A DNA stretch of 52,877 nucleotides from Pseudobutyrivibrio sp. OR37 (GTDB lineage: Bacteria > Bacillota > Clostridia > Lachnospirales > Lachnospiraceae). Positions within the stretch are counted from its first letter, which is position 1. Each line of letters begins with the position of its first letter. The stretch lies in the NCBI RefSeq assembly GCF_900113655.1, contig NZ_FOQF01000025.1, positions 1 through 52,877 on the forward strand, written 5' to 3'. The position numbers and the translations under genes are program-made. Below the pieces are notes generated by a model. That model did no database searches, had not been told where the DNA came from, and saw only the letters and a program-made list of their open reading frames with translations. This document shows, piece by piece, positions 32,764 to 42,326 of the stretch.

Positions 32764-34341
32764 ATGATTAGAGATGGTAAAGTTTGGCTAGCAAACACTA
32801 AAGAGGGCGAACCAGTGTATATCTTGCCTAAGATGGCAAACAGGCATGGACTTATAGCTGGCGCTACCGGCACAGGAAAGACTATCACTCTTAAGGTGAT
32901 GGCGGAGTCATTTTCAGATATGGGTGTACCAGTTTTCCTGGCTGATGTTAAGGGCGATATTGCTGGCATGATTAATCCTGGCAAGGACAGCGAGGATATG
33001 CAAAAGCGCATCACAAAATTCGGCTTGGCCACCCAGGGGTTTGAATATCACAAATATCCAGTTACCCTGTGGGACGTGTTTGGTAAAAACGGTATCCAAA
33101 TCCGCACTACCATCACAGAAATGGGGCCATTGCTGCTTTCAAGAATCCTTGATTTGAACGAAAATCAAAGCAGCATCCTTTCTATTATTTTTAAGATTGC
33201 CGACGAAAGCAATCTTGCCCTGATTGACACAAAGGATTTAAAGGCCATGTTAAATTACGTGGCAGATAATAATAAAGATTTCGAGGATGATTACGGAACT
33301 CTTAACAAGCAAAGCATCGGCGTTATACAGCGTGCAGTAGTGGCACTTGAAATGGCTGGTGGAGACCAGTTCTTCGGTGAGCCTGCAATAGATATCCGTG
33401 ACTGGTTCACGGTAGGCGAGCAGGGCAGGGGCATGATTCACATTTTAGACAGCCAAAGCCTTATCAACAATGGCACACTTTATTCCACCTTCCTGCTGTG
33501 GATGCTTTCAGAGCTTTTTGAAACCATGCCAGAGGTGGGAGATTTGGACAAGCCAAAGATGGTATTCTTCTTTGACGAGGCCCATCTGCTTTTCAAGGAC
33601 ACACCAAAGCCACTTTTGGATAAGATAGAGCAGGTAGTTAAGCTGATTCGCTCAAAGGGAATTGGCATATATTTCGTAACACAAAATCCTAGGGATATTC
33701 CTGATGGGGTTTTGGCGCAGCTTGGAAACAAGGTGCAGCATGCCCTTCATGCTTACACACCTTCAGACCAAAAGGCTGTTAAGGCAGCAGCAGATTCATT
33801 CCGTGAGAATCCTGCCTTCAAAACAGCTGATGTAATAGAAGCCCTTGGAACAGGCGAGGCAGTAGCATCCTTCCTTCAGGAGGATGGCACACCAGCAGTG
33901 GTGGAGCAGGTTGATATTTTGCCACCTCAGTCACAGATGGGAGGAATCTCGGATTCAGAAAGAGATGCTGCAATTAAAGCCAGCCTTCTTTATTCTAAAT
34001 ATGCTAATGGCTATGATGCCGAATCGGCTTTCGAGCTGCTTGCCAGAATGGGAGTCGAAAAGGCAGAAGCAGAGGCTAAAGCCAAGGCTGATGCAGAAGC
34101 TGCAAAGGCTGCCGCAAAGGAACAGGCCGCCGCTGAAAAAGCAGCTGCCAAAGAAGCAGAAAAGGAAGCTAATCGCAGAAAGCGAGCAGCAAAATCTGTA
34201 GGAACTACTGTGGCAGGAACTGTTGGCCGAGAGGTTGGCAAGAAGGTGGGCAAGCAGCTAGGCGGAAAGTTCGGTCAGACACTTGGCGGCAACACAGGCG
34301 CCCAGCTGTTTAGAGGAATATTAAATACATTGTTAAAGTAA
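32764..34341 (+). CDS. HerA-like ATPase/helicase (DUF853)
   Basis: A 525-residue P-loop ATPase of the HerA/FtsK superfamily. Walker A is GATGTGKTIT (about residue 39), followed by FLADVKGDIAGM; Walker B is MVFFFDEAHLLF near 274; an arginine-finger region reads IYFVTQNPRDIP. Residues about 435-475 are Ala/Glu/Lys-rich and predicted coiled coil, and the tail is Gly-rich. Related proteins are of uncertain function; some HerA proteins pump DNA. The start is ATG 32764, five bases after GGAGGG. Confidence 0.9.
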   Translation: MIRDGKVWLANTKEGEPVYILPKMANRHGLIAGATGTGKTITLKVMAESFSDMGVPVFLADVKGDIAGMINPGKDSEDMQKRITKFGLATQGFEYHKYPVTLWDVFGKNGIQIRTTITEMGPLLLSRILDLNENQSSILSIIFKIADESNLALIDTKDLKAMLNYVADNNKDFEDDYGTLNKQSIGVIQRAVVALEMAGGDQFFGEPAIDIRDWFTVGEQGRGMIHILDSQSLINNGTLYSTFLLWMLSELFETMPEVGDLDKPKMVFFFDEAHLLFKDTPKPLLDKIEQVVKLIRSKGIGIYFVTQNPRDIPDGVLAQLGNKVQHALHAYTPSDQKAVKAAADSFRENPAFKTADVIEALGTGEAVASFLQEDGTPAVVEQVDILPPQSQMGGISDSERDAAIKASLLYSKYANGYDAESAFELLARMGVEKAEAEAKAKADAEAAKAAAKEQAAAEKAAAKEAEKEANRRKRAAKSVGTTVAGTVGREVGKKVGKQLGGKFGQTLGGNTGAQLFRGILNTLLK

Positions 34342-34362
34342 AGAATATGCTAAAAATGAAAG

Positions 34363-34391
34363 GGCCGCAGCAGAAGCTGTGGCCTGATTTT
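34363..34391 (+). terminator. Rho-independent terminator
   Basis: GGCCGCAGC (34363-34371) pairs with GCTGTGGCC (34376-34384) with one G-T pair, followed by TGATTTTATTT that overlaps the end of the convergent birA gene. Confidence 0.8.
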
Positions 34392-35172
34392 ATTTAACGA
34401 TTCTATTGTATATTTCAGCAATCAGCTGATTCTTGGAAACACTGGCCTGTCCTGGCTTAAACAGCGAGCCTACAATATCTTGAAGCTCTTTTGGAAATGC
34501 TGACAAATCAGAATCAAAGTTTATTCCGATGCCTACAACAATCCACTGAACCAGTCCCGAATCAAATTCCGTGCCGGCTTCAGTAAGGATGCCGCAGATT
34601 TTTTTGCCATCTACGAATAGGTCATTGATAGGCTTGATAGCAGGCTTGACCTTGCAAAGCTGTTCAATAGATTGGCAAACAGCGCTTCCAACCTGTAGTG
34701 TAATATCATCTGGCTTAAGGCTATCAAGCTTTTCAGGTGATAATATGATGCTCATATAGATGCCGCCTTTAGGAGAGTAAAAGCTATGATCCTTACGCCC
34801 CCTGCCAGTGCCCTGAGTATTGGCTACAATAAGAGTACCATGCTCGGCCCCAGCGATAGCCATTTCCTTTGCCAGCTTGTTGGTGGAATCCACCGTATCA
34901 TATATATGAAATTTATCTATCAATCCATTATCCTGGCTGCCAGATGTTATATAGGAAGCAATGCCCTGGGCAGAAATAATATCGTTATCTTCTCCAAGCA
35001 TGTAGCCCTTATTGCTAACTGCTTCTATTTTATATCCAGCCTTGCGAAGCTCATTGATGGCCTTCCAAATGGCATTTCTCGAAAGCCCAAGCTGGGATGC
35101 GATAGCTTCCCCAGAGATATATTCTGTTTTGTTATTCTCCAATAATTCTAAGACCTTGTCCTTTGAACTCAT
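34390..35172 (-). CDS. birA: Biotin ligase with N-terminal DNA-binding domain (BirA)
   Basis: A 260-residue bifunctional protein. Residues about 15-60 form a winged helix (GEAIASQLGLSRNAIWKAINELRKAG); the rest is the ligase that attaches biotin to carboxylase subunits. The biotin loop is GTGRGRKDHSF, and IYMSIILSP follows. The usual KWPND motif reads KPIND, lacking the Trp, though the key Lys, Asn and Asp remain. A domain for repression suggests it controls biotin genes and perhaps its own; palindromes in the adjacent promoter region are candidates. ATG 35172 follows AGGAG. Confidence 0.92.
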   Translation of the reverse strand: MSSKDKVLELLENNKTEYISGEAIASQLGLSRNAIWKAINELRKAGYKIEAVSNKGYMLGEDNDIISAQGIASYITSGSQDNGLIDKFHIYDTVDSTNKLAKEMAIAGAEHGTLIVANTQGTGRGRKDHSFYSPKGGIYMSIILSPEKLDSLKPDDITLQVGSAVCQSIEQLCKVKPAIKPINDLFVDGKKICGILTEAGTEFDSGLVQWIVVGIGINFDSDLSAFPKELQDIVGSLFKPGQASVSKNQLIAEIYNRIVK

Positions 35173-35215
35173 TTATGTCTCCTAAGTATTTATGTGATTA
35201 GTAATATTATTTTTG

Positions 35216-35338
35216 CACTTTAAAGTGGTAAAGTTTACTAAACTCTCCATATATATATTAGAAGTATTTATGCTATTTTGTCAAAGTTATTAAAAAGATG
35301 TGGTAATTCTTGAATTTCACACTTTAGTGCGATAAACT
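35216..35338. promoter_or_regulatory. Divergent birA/leuB promoter region with two CACTTT-type palindromes
   Basis: For leuB, TTGAAT (35310-35315) and TAAACT (35333-35338) are 17 bp apart, and the palindrome CACTTTAGTG (35320-35329) sits in the spacer. For birA on the minus strand, TTTACC and TAATAT are about 17 bp apart, and the perfect palindrome CACTTTAAAGTG (35216-35227) sits in that spacer. A further palindrome GTAAAGTTTAC is at 35228-35238. The placement suggests operators; the regulator is unknown. Confidence 0.55.
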
Positions 35339-35373
35339 ATTTAAAATGGTTTTTATAAAGGGAAGGGATAATC

Positions 35374-36465
35374 ATGACTTACAACATTGGCGTAATCAAA
35401 GGAGACGGAATTGGACCAGAGATAGTAACCGAGGCGGTAAAAGTGCTTGATGCCATCGGCACTAAGTTTGGTCATCAGTTCAATTATACTGAGATTCTTA
35501 TGGGAGGTTGCTCAATCGACGCTACAGGTGAGCCTCTTACAGATGAGGCAATAGCGGCGGCAAAGGCCTCTGATGCAGTGTTGATGGGTTCAATAGGTGG
35601 CAACACATCTACCAGTCCATGGTACAAGCTACCAGCAGATAAGCGCCCAGAGGCAGGCTTGCTTAAGCTTAGAAAGAGCCTCAATCTTTTCGCAAATCTT
35701 AGACCAGCATATTTATATGAAGAATTAAAGGAAGCGTGCCCACTTAGGGACGATATCATTGGAGAGGGCTTCGACATGATGATTATGCGAGAGCTCACTG
35801 GTGGTCTATATTTTGGAGAGCGTTCCACAAAAGAAGAAAATGGTCAGCTTGTTGCCAGAGATTCTCTTACATATTCAGAAACTGAAATCAGACGTATTGC
35901 AAAGCGCGGCTTTGATATTGCCATGAAGCGCAGGAAAAAGGTTACATCTGTTGATAAGGCCAACGTGCTAGATAGTTCACGTCTTTGGAGAAAGATTGTT
36001 GAGGAGGTAGCAGCAGATTACCCTGAGGTTGCCTATGAGCACATGCTTGTTGATAACTGCGCAATGCAGCTAGTCAAGGACCCAGGCCAGTTCGATGTAA
36101 TTCTTACAGAGAACATGTTCGGAGATATTTTAAGCGATGAAGCATCCATGGTTACCGGTTCCATCGGAATGCTGTCATCTGCATCACTTAATGATACAAA
36201 GTTTGGACTTTACGAGCCATCAGGCGGCAGCGCCCCTGACATCGCAGGAAAGGGCATCGCCAATCCGATAGCCACAATCCTATCCGCAGCCATGATGCTT
36301 CGCTACAGCTTCGACCTAGACGCTGAAGCAGATGCCATCGAAGCGGCAGTAAAGCAGGTGCTTAAGGACGGCTACCGCACCATCGACATCATGCCCCGCG
36401 ACGGCAGCACCGTAAAGCAGGTAGGCACCGTGGAGATGGGAGACTTGATTGTAGAAAGACTATAA
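35374..36465 (+). CDS. leuB: 3-Isopropylmalate dehydrogenase
   Basis: Oxidises 3-isopropylmalate in leucine synthesis, using NAD. The 363-residue protein begins with [14 protein letters not shown], has [13 protein letters not shown] (about residues 135-147), [13 protein letters not shown] and [16 protein letters not shown]. Length and motifs are normal. It starts after AAGGGAAGGG and is the first gene of the leuB-ilvD-ilvB-serC-serA series. leuA, leuC and leuD are not in the window. Confidence 0.95.
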   Translation: MTYNIGVIKGDGIGPEIVTEAVKVLDAIGTKFGHQFNYTEILMGGCSIDATGEPLTDEAIAAAKASDAVLMGSIGGNTSTSPWYKLPADKRPEAGLLKLRKSLNLFANLRPAYLYEELKEACPLRDDIIGEGFDMMIMRELTGGLYFGERSTKEENGQLVARDSLTYSETEIRRIAKRGFDIAMKRRKKVTSVDKANVLDSSRLWRKIVEEVAADYPEVAYEHMLVDNCAMQLVKDPGQFDVILTENMFGDILSDEASMVTGSIGMLSSASLNDTKFGLYEPSGGSAPDIAGKGIANPIATILSAAMMLRYSFDLDAEADAIEAAVKQVLKDGYRTIDIMPRDGSTVKQVGTVEMGDLIVERL

Positions 36466-36468
36466 AAA

Positions 36469-36580
36469 GGCTTCGCCCCTTGGGGGGAGAAGCTGTCACC
36501 GCAGGTGACTGATGAGGGGGGATATAAATGAGACCCTCATCCGTCTGCTTCGCATCCACCTTCCCCCAGAGGGGGAAGGC
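36469..36580. repeat. REP-like palindromic element, copy 1 (between leuB and ilvD)
   Basis: Two halves lie head to head. The left half (36469-36518) has GGCTTC, CCCC/GGGG, GTCACC-GCA-GGTGAC and ATGAGGG. The right half (36534-36580) has CCCTCAT, a decayed GTC hairpin, and CCTTCCCCC-AGA-GGGGGAAGG. ATGAGGG pairs with CCCTCAT at the centre. The same modules recur at 46138-46237 in the opposite order. It adds in-frame codons upstream of ilvD that are unlikely to be translated. Confidence 0.85.
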
Positions 36581-36598
36581 TATGAAAGGAGTCAACAA

Positions 36599-38269
36599 AT
36601 GAGAAGTGACAATGCTAGAGCTGGCATGCAGCAGGCGCCAGCGAGAAGTTTGTTTAATGCACTGGGATTTACCCCAGAAGAAATGAAAAAGCCAATGGTT
36701 GGTATCGTATCCTCGTACAACGAAATCGTACCAGGCCATATGAATATTGATAAGATTGTGGATGCCGTAAAGCTAGGCGTAGCCGAAGCAGGCGGTGTTC
36801 CAGTAGTTTTCCCGGCAATCGCCGTATGTGATGGTATTGCCATGGGACACATTGGAATGAAATATTCCCTTGTAACACGTGATTTAATTGCAGATTCAAC
36901 AGAGTGTATGGCACTTGCACATCAGTTTGATGCACTTGTTATGGTTCCAAACTGTGACAAGAACGTGCCAGGACTTCTGATGGCAGCAGCCCGCCTTGAT
37001 CTTCCTACAGTTTTTGTATCAGGCGGCCCAATGCTTGCAGGCCATGTAGGTGGTCAGAAGCGTTCACTTTCTTCTATGTTTGAGGCAGTTGGTGCTTATG
37101 CAGCTGGCACAATGACAGAAGAGGATGTTGAAAATTACGTAGAAAATGTTTGCCCTACCTGCGGAAGCTGCTCAGGTATGTACACAGCCAATTCCATGAA
37201 CTGCCTTACAGAGGCACTTGGAATGGGTCTTAGAGGAAACGGTACAATCCCAGCAGTTTACTCAGAAAGAATTCGTCTTGCAAAGCACGCTGGTTACGCT
37301 GTTATGGATATGTATAACAAGGGCATCACAGCTCGTCAGATTATGACAAAGGATGCAATCCTTAACGCCCTTACAGTAGATATGGCACTTGGATGCTCTA
37401 CCAATTCAATGCTTCACCTGCCAGCTATCGCTCATGAAATCGGATTTGATTTCGATATCGAATTTGCAAATCCTATTTCTGAAAAGACTCCAAACCTTTG
37501 CCATCTTGCACCAGCAGGTCCTACATACATGGAAGACCTTAACGAGGCAGGCGGTGTGTGGGCTGTTATGAAGGAGCTTGCAGATATCGGCTTACTTAAC
37601 ACAGATTGCATGACAGTTACAGGAAAGACTGTTGGAGAAAATATTAAAAATGCAGTAAACAGAAATCCAGAGGTAATCAGACCTGTGGACAATCCATATA
37701 CAAAGACTGGTGGACTTGCAGTCCTCAAGGGAAATCTTGCACCAGACGGTTCTGTTGTAAAACGAAGCGCAGTAGTGCCAGAGATGCTTGTACACGAAGG
37801 TCCAGCCAGAGTGTTTGACTCAGAGGAAGATGCTATCACAGCCATAAAGGGTGGCAAAATCGTAGAGGGAGATGTAGTAGTCATCCGCTACGAAGGACCA
37901 AAGGGTGGCCCAGGTATGAGAGAGATGCTTAATCCTACATCAGCTATTGCTGGTATGGGACTTGGCTCATCAGTTGCCCTCATTACAGACGGACGATTCT
38001 CAGGAGCCAGCCGTGGAGCTTCCATCGGACATGTTTCCCCAGAAGCAGCCGTAGGCGGACCAATCGCCCTAGTAGAAGAAGGCGACATCATCGCCATCGA
38101 CATACCAAATTACACCATGACACTAAAGGTAAGTGACGAAGAACTAGCTGCCCGCAAAGCAAAATGGCAACCACGTGAGCCTAAGGTTACAACAGGCTAC
38201 CTAAGAAGATACGCAGCACAGGTTACTAGCGGCAACCGCGGAGCAATCCTTCGTACACCGGAATTATAG
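36599..38269 (+). CDS. ilvD: Dihydroxy-acid dehydratase
   Basis: Dehydrates 2,3-dihydroxy acids in valine, isoleucine and leucine synthesis, using an iron-sulphur cluster. The 556-residue protein has [30 protein letters not shown] and GRFSGASRG, including the three cluster cysteines. I chose ATG 36599, seven bases after AAAGGAG; the frame is open upstream through the palindromic element, but a start there would add 29 residues unlike the family. It is 18 bp before ilvB. Confidence 0.95.
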   Translation: MRSDNARAGMQQAPARSLFNALGFTPEEMKKPMVGIVSSYNEIVPGHMNIDKIVDAVKLGVAEAGGVPVVFPAIAVCDGIAMGHIGMKYSLVTRDLIADSTECMALAHQFDALVMVPNCDKNVPGLLMAAARLDLPTVFVSGGPMLAGHVGGQKRSLSSMFEAVGAYAAGTMTEEDVENYVENVCPTCGSCSGMYTANSMNCLTEALGMGLRGNGTIPAVYSERIRLAKHAGYAVMDMYNKGITARQIMTKDAILNALTVDMALGCSTNSMLHLPAIAHEIGFDFDIEFANPISEKTPNLCHLAPAGPTYMEDLNEAGGVWAVMKELADIGLLNTDCMTVTGKTVGENIKNAVNRNPEVIRPVDNPYTKTGGLAVLKGNLAPDGSVVKRSAVVPEMLVHEGPARVFDSEEDAITAIKGGKIVEGDVVVIRYEGPKGGPGMREMLNPTSAIAGMGLGSSVALITDGRFSGASRGASIGHVSPEAAVGGPIALVEEGDIIAIDIPNYTMTLKVSDEELAARKAKWQPREPKVTTGYLRRYAAQVTSGNRGAILRTPEL

Positions 38270-38287
38270 AGGACTAGGAGATTATAT

Positions 38288-39958
38288 ATGTTATTAAACG
38301 GTTCAGAAATAATTATAGAATGTTTAAAGGAGCAGGGAGTGGATACAGTTTTTGGGTATCCAGGCGGTGCAATCCTTAATTTGTATGATGAGCTTTATAA
38401 GCATCAGGATGAGATTCATCATGTGCTTACCAGCCACGAGCAGGGCGCAGCTCACGCAGCAGATGGCTATGCCCGTTCAACAGGTAAGGTAGGTGTGTGC
38501 CTTGCAACTAGCGGCCCTGGAGCAACAAATCTGGTGACAGGTATAGCTACGGCCCACATGGATTCTGTTCCAATCGTTGCGATTACCTGTAACGTTGCAG
38601 TGCCTTTGCTTGGAAAGGATTCCTTCCAGGAGATAGATATCACTGGCATCACAATGCCTATCACAAAGCATAATTTTATTGTGAAGGATATCAAGGATTT
38701 GGCAGAGACAATCCGCCGTGCATTTACTATTGCACAGTCAGGTCGCTCAGGTCCAGTTCTTATTGATGTGCCAAAGGATGTTACAGCTCCTTCTAATAAA
38801 TGTGAATATATGCCAATGAAGCCTATCCCAGTAGGTAGAGTAAAGAAAAACATTACTCCAGATGCAATCGCTCAGGCTATCAGCATGATTAAGAAGGCTA
38901 AAAAGCCAGTGATCTTCGTTGGTGGTGGTGCAGTTCTTGCAAATGCAGCAAAGGAATTAAAGAAGTTTGTAGAGCTTGTTGATGCACCAGTTTGCGATAC
39001 TCTTATGGGAAAGGGCGCATTCAACGGAACAGATGAAAAATACACAGGAATGCTTGGAATGCATGGCTGCAAGGCTTCAAATCTTAGCGTTTCTGAATGC
39101 GATTTGCTTATCGCTGTTGGAACAAGATTTTCTGATAGAGTTCTTGGCAATCCAGATAAGTTTGCCAGCAATGCAAAGATTCTTCAGTTCGATGTTGATC
39201 CAGCAGAAATAAATAAAAATATTTTGACAGACCACGCTGTAATAGGCGATGTTAAAGAGATTTTATCTAGAATTAACAAGGAGCTTGACCAACAAAAGCA
39301 TGATAAGTGGGTGGAACATGTTAAACAGCTTTCAAATGATAATCCACTTACCATTCCCCAAAATGGTCTTTCAGGTCAGTTTATTGTAGCTGAAACCTAT
39401 CGCCAGACAAAGGGTGATGCAATCATCACCACAGAGGTTGGCCAGAATCAGATGTGGGCTGCTCAATATTATAAATTCAAAAAGCCACATCAGCTGCTTA
39501 CATCAGGCGGTCTTGGAACCATGGGCTACGGCCTTGGTGCTGCTATCGGTGCGGCAACAGGAAACCCTGATAAGAAAGTAATCAATATTGCTGGTGATGG
39601 TTGCTTCAGAATGAATATGAATGAGATGGCAACAGCTGCTAGAGAGAAGCTTCCAATCGTGGAAATCATTATCAATAACCACGTGCTTGGAATGGTTCGT
39701 CAGTGGCAGACCATCTTTTATGAAAAACGCTATTCTGCAACAGTTTTAGACGACGGGGTAGATTATGTAAAGCTTGCAGAGGCGATGGGGGCTAAGGGAA
39801 TCAGAGTTACAACTCAGGAAGAATTCAAGTCGGCACTTAAGGAGGCACTGTCCTCCGAGAGCCCAGTGCTCATTGACTGTATCATCGATTCAGATGACAA
39901 GGTATGGCCAATGGTAGCACCGGGAGCACCTATTAACGAATTCTTTAATGAAGATTAA
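38288..39958 (+). CDS. ilvB: Acetolactate synthase, large (catalytic) subunit
   Basis: Condenses two pyruvates, or pyruvate and 2-oxobutyrate, using thiamine diphosphate. The 556-residue protein has FGYPGGAILNLYDEL (catalytic Glu follows in SHEQGAAHAADGYAR), GPGATNLVTGIATA, and the thiamine motif GDGCFRMNMNEMATA...IINN. The small regulatory subunit ilvN is not next to it. It lies close behind ilvD and before serC. Confidence 0.95.
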   Translation: MLLNGSEIIIECLKEQGVDTVFGYPGGAILNLYDELYKHQDEIHHVLTSHEQGAAHAADGYARSTGKVGVCLATSGPGATNLVTGIATAHMDSVPIVAITCNVAVPLLGKDSFQEIDITGITMPITKHNFIVKDIKDLAETIRRAFTIAQSGRSGPVLIDVPKDVTAPSNKCEYMPMKPIPVGRVKKNITPDAIAQAISMIKKAKKPVIFVGGGAVLANAAKELKKFVELVDAPVCDTLMGKGAFNGTDEKYTGMLGMHGCKASNLSVSECDLLIAVGTRFSDRVLGNPDKFASNAKILQFDVDPAEINKNILTDHAVIGDVKEILSRINKELDQQKHDKWVEHVKQLSNDNPLTIPQNGLSGQFIVAETYRQTKGDAIITTEVGQNQMWAAQYYKFKKPHQLLTSGGLGTMGYGLGAAIGAATGNPDKKVINIAGDGCFRMNMNEMATAAREKLPIVEIIINNHVLGMVRQWQTIFYEKRYSATVLDDGVDYVKLAEAMGAKGIRVTTQEEFKSALKEALSSESPVLIDCIIDSDDKVWPMVAPGAPINEFFNED

Positions 39959-39982
39959 CCTTAGACAAAGGAGAAAAGAGTA

Positions 39983-41065
39983 ATGAGTAGAGTTTACAAT
40001 TTTAGTGCAGGACCAGCAGTTTTACCAGAAGAGGTATTAAAGGAAGCAGCAGAGGAGATGCTTGATTACAGAGGATGTGGAATGTCTGTAATGGAGATGA
40101 GCCACCGAAGCAAGGTATTTGATGAAATCATCAAAGAGGCAGAGGCTGATATTCGTACACTTATGAACATCCCTGATAATTACAAGGTATTGTTCCTTCA
40201 GGGTGGCGCCAGCCAGCAGTTTGCAGCAATTCCAATGAACCTTATGAAAAATAAAAAGGCTGGCTATATCATCACAGGTCAGTGGGCAAAGAAGGCTTTT
40301 GCAGAAGCAAAGATGTACGGCGAGGCTGTAGAGCTTGCTTCATCAGCTGACAAGACCTTCAGCTACATTCCAGACTGTTCCGACCTTCCTATCACTGATG
40401 ATATGGATTATGTTTACATCTGTGAAAACAATACAATCTACGGTACTAAATTCAAGACTCTCCCAAATACAAAGGGAAAAGATTTGGTAGCTGATGTTAG
40501 TTCATGCTTCTTATCTGAGCCAGTTGATGTTAATAAATACGGCATCATCTATGGCGGCGTACAGAAGAACGTAGGACCAGCAGGTATGGTTATCGTAATT
40601 ATCCGTGAGGATTTAATCCGCGACGATGTACTTCCTGGAACACCTACCATGCTTAAGTACAAGACACAGGCAGACAATGACAGCTTGTACAACACACCTC
40701 CATGCTACGATATCTATATTTGCGGCAAGGTATTTAAGTGGTTACTCAAGAATGGCGGCCTTACAGCAATGAAGGCACTCAACGAGAAAAAGGCCAAGAT
40801 TCTTTATGATTATCTTGATTCTTCAAAGCTTTTCAAGGGCACTGTTAGAAAGGAAGACCGTTCTTTAATGAACGTGCCATTCGTTACAGGCAACGAAGAG
40901 TTAGACGCAAAGTTTGTAAAGGAAGCTACAGCAGCAGGCTTCGTAAACCTTAAAGGCCACAGAACTGTAGGTGGTATGCGTGCATCTATCTACAACGCTA
41001 TGCCTATCGAGGGTGTAGAAAAGTTGGTTGAGTTTATGCGTAAGTTTGAGGAGGAGAATGCCTAA
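39983..41065 (+). CDS. serC: Phosphoserine aminotransferase
   Basis: Converts 3-phosphohydroxypyruvate to phosphoserine with pyridoxal phosphate. The 360-residue protein starts MSRVYNFSAGPAVLPEEVL, has MSVMEMSHRSKVF, LFLQGGASQQF, and the cofactor Lys in YGGVQKNVGPAGM (near residue 197). The start follows AAAGGAG. Its stop shares a base with the serA start, so the two serine genes are coupled. Confidence 0.95.
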   Translation: MSRVYNFSAGPAVLPEEVLKEAAEEMLDYRGCGMSVMEMSHRSKVFDEIIKEAEADIRTLMNIPDNYKVLFLQGGASQQFAAIPMNLMKNKKAGYIITGQWAKKAFAEAKMYGEAVELASSADKTFSYIPDCSDLPITDDMDYVYICENNTIYGTKFKTLPNTKGKDLVADVSSCFLSEPVDVNKYGIIYGGVQKNVGPAGMVIVIIREDLIRDDVLPGTPTMLKYKTQADNDSLYNTPPCYDIYICGKVFKWLLKNGGLTAMKALNEKKAKILYDYLDSSKLFKGTVRKEDRSLMNVPFVTGNEELDAKFVKEATAAGFVNLKGHRTVGGMRASIYNAMPIEGVEKLVEFMRKFEEENA

Positions 41066-42228
41066 TGTTTACATATAATTGTTTGAATCCGATTTCAGAT
41101 AAGGGACTAGTTAATTTTTCTACAGATTATAAAAAGGTTGAGACTATCTGCGAAGCAGATGCATGTCTTGTACGCTCTGCAGCAATGCATGACATGGAGC
41201 TTGGCAAGAATCTTAAGTGTATTGCCAGAGCAGGCGCAGGCGTCAACAATATTCCTCTTGTAAAATGTGCAGAGGAAGGTATCGTTGTATTCAACACACC
41301 AGGTGCCAACGCAAACGGTGTTAAGGAGCTGGTTTTTGCTGGAATGCTTCTTGCAAGCCGTGACATCGTAGGTGGTATAGAGTGGGTTAGCGAAAACAAG
41401 GATGATGAGAACATCGGAAAGACTGCAGAGAAGGCTAAAAAGGCTTTCGCAGGAACAGAAATTGCAGGCAAAAAGCTGGGCGTAATCGGCCTTGGCGCAA
41501 TCGGTGTTAAGGTGGCCAATGATGCAACACGTCTTGGCATGGAAGTACTTGGCTTCGACCCATACATTTCAGTAAATGCCGCATGGAATCTTTCACGTAA
41601 TGTAAAGCACGTTACAAACGTTGAAGATATCTACAAGGAATGTGATTTCATTACAGTTCACGTTCCACTTACAGATACAACAAAGGGAATGATTAATAAA
41701 GAAGCTGTTCAGGCTATGAAAAAGGGTGTGGTTATTCTTAATTTTGCTAGAGACCTTCTTGTAGATGAGCAGGCTGTTTTAAATGGAATTGATTCTGGTA
41801 AGATTCGTAAATACGTTACAGATTTTGCAAATCCTACAGTTGCTGGCAAGCCAGGGGTTATTTGCACACCACATCTTGGTGCATCAACAGAAGAGGCAGA
41901 AGATAACTGTGCAATAATGGCTGTTAAAGAAATCATGGATTACATGGAAAATGGTAACGTTACCCATTCTGTTAATTATCCTGATTGCGATATGGGTGTT
42001 TGCAAGGCAGAAAGCCGCGTGGCTATCCTTCACAAAAACAAGGCAGGTATGATTGCTGCATTTACATCTATCCTTAGTAAGGAAAATGTAAACGTAGAAG
42101 ACATGACCAACAAGAGTCGCGGAGATTTCGCATATACACTTCTTGATTTAGGAAGCAAGCTTTCTGACCAGGTTATTTCAGAGATTGAGCAGGTTGACGG
42201 AGTAATCAAAGTTAGAGTTGTAAAATAG
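41065..42228 (+). CDS. serA: D-3-Phosphoglycerate dehydrogenase
   Basis: First step of serine synthesis, oxidising 3-phosphoglycerate with NAD. The 387-residue protein has the NAD motif GLGAIGVKVANDATRLG (about residues 139-155), VHVPLTDTTKGMI, and the catalytic His in CTPHLGAST. Residues about 315-387 form an ACT domain (AILHKNKAGMIAAFTSIL), usually for feedback control by serine. It overlaps serC by one base and ends at a strong terminator. Confidence 0.94.
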   Translation: MFTYNCLNPISDKGLVNFSTDYKKVETICEADACLVRSAAMHDMELGKNLKCIARAGAGVNNIPLVKCAEEGIVVFNTPGANANGVKELVFAGMLLASRDIVGGIEWVSENKDDENIGKTAEKAKKAFAGTEIAGKKLGVIGLGAIGVKVANDATRLGMEVLGFDPYISVNAAWNLSRNVKHVTNVEDIYKECDFITVHVPLTDTTKGMINKEAVQAMKKGVVILNFARDLLVDEQAVLNGIDSGKIRKYVTDFANPTVAGKPGVICTPHLGASTEEAEDNCAIMAVKEIMDYMENGNVTHSVNYPDCDMGVCKAESRVAILHKNKAGMIAAFTSILSKENVNVEDMTNKSRGDFAYTLLDLGSKLSDQVISEIEQVDGVIKVRVVK

Positions 42229-42241
42229 CATAAAAAGCCTT

Positions 42242-42270
42242 AAAGACGGTGGGAATCCACCGTCTTTTTT
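42242..42270 (+). terminator. Rho-independent terminator of the leu/ilv/ser series
   Basis: AAAGACGGTGG (42242-42252) pairs perfectly with CCACCGTCTTT (42257-42267) around GAAT, followed by further T. Confidence 0.92.
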
Positions 42271-42284
42271 CATGATTGATAATG

Positions 42285-42293
42285 TGCTATAAT
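42285..42293 (+). promoter_or_regulatory. Extended -10 promoter of the MscS gene
   Basis: TGCTATAAT is a consensus extended -10 box. Transcription would start near 42300, leaving a short leader that holds only the ribosome site GGGAGGA. Confidence 0.75.
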
Positions 42294-42326
42294 GGTTAAG
42301 ATTGTAAAAATGGGAGGATTGTCGGT

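Noticed and set aside
36512-36598. Earlier start for ilvD in the palindromic element
   Set aside because: The added residues come from the REP-like element and do not fit the family; ATG 36599 has AAAGGAG.
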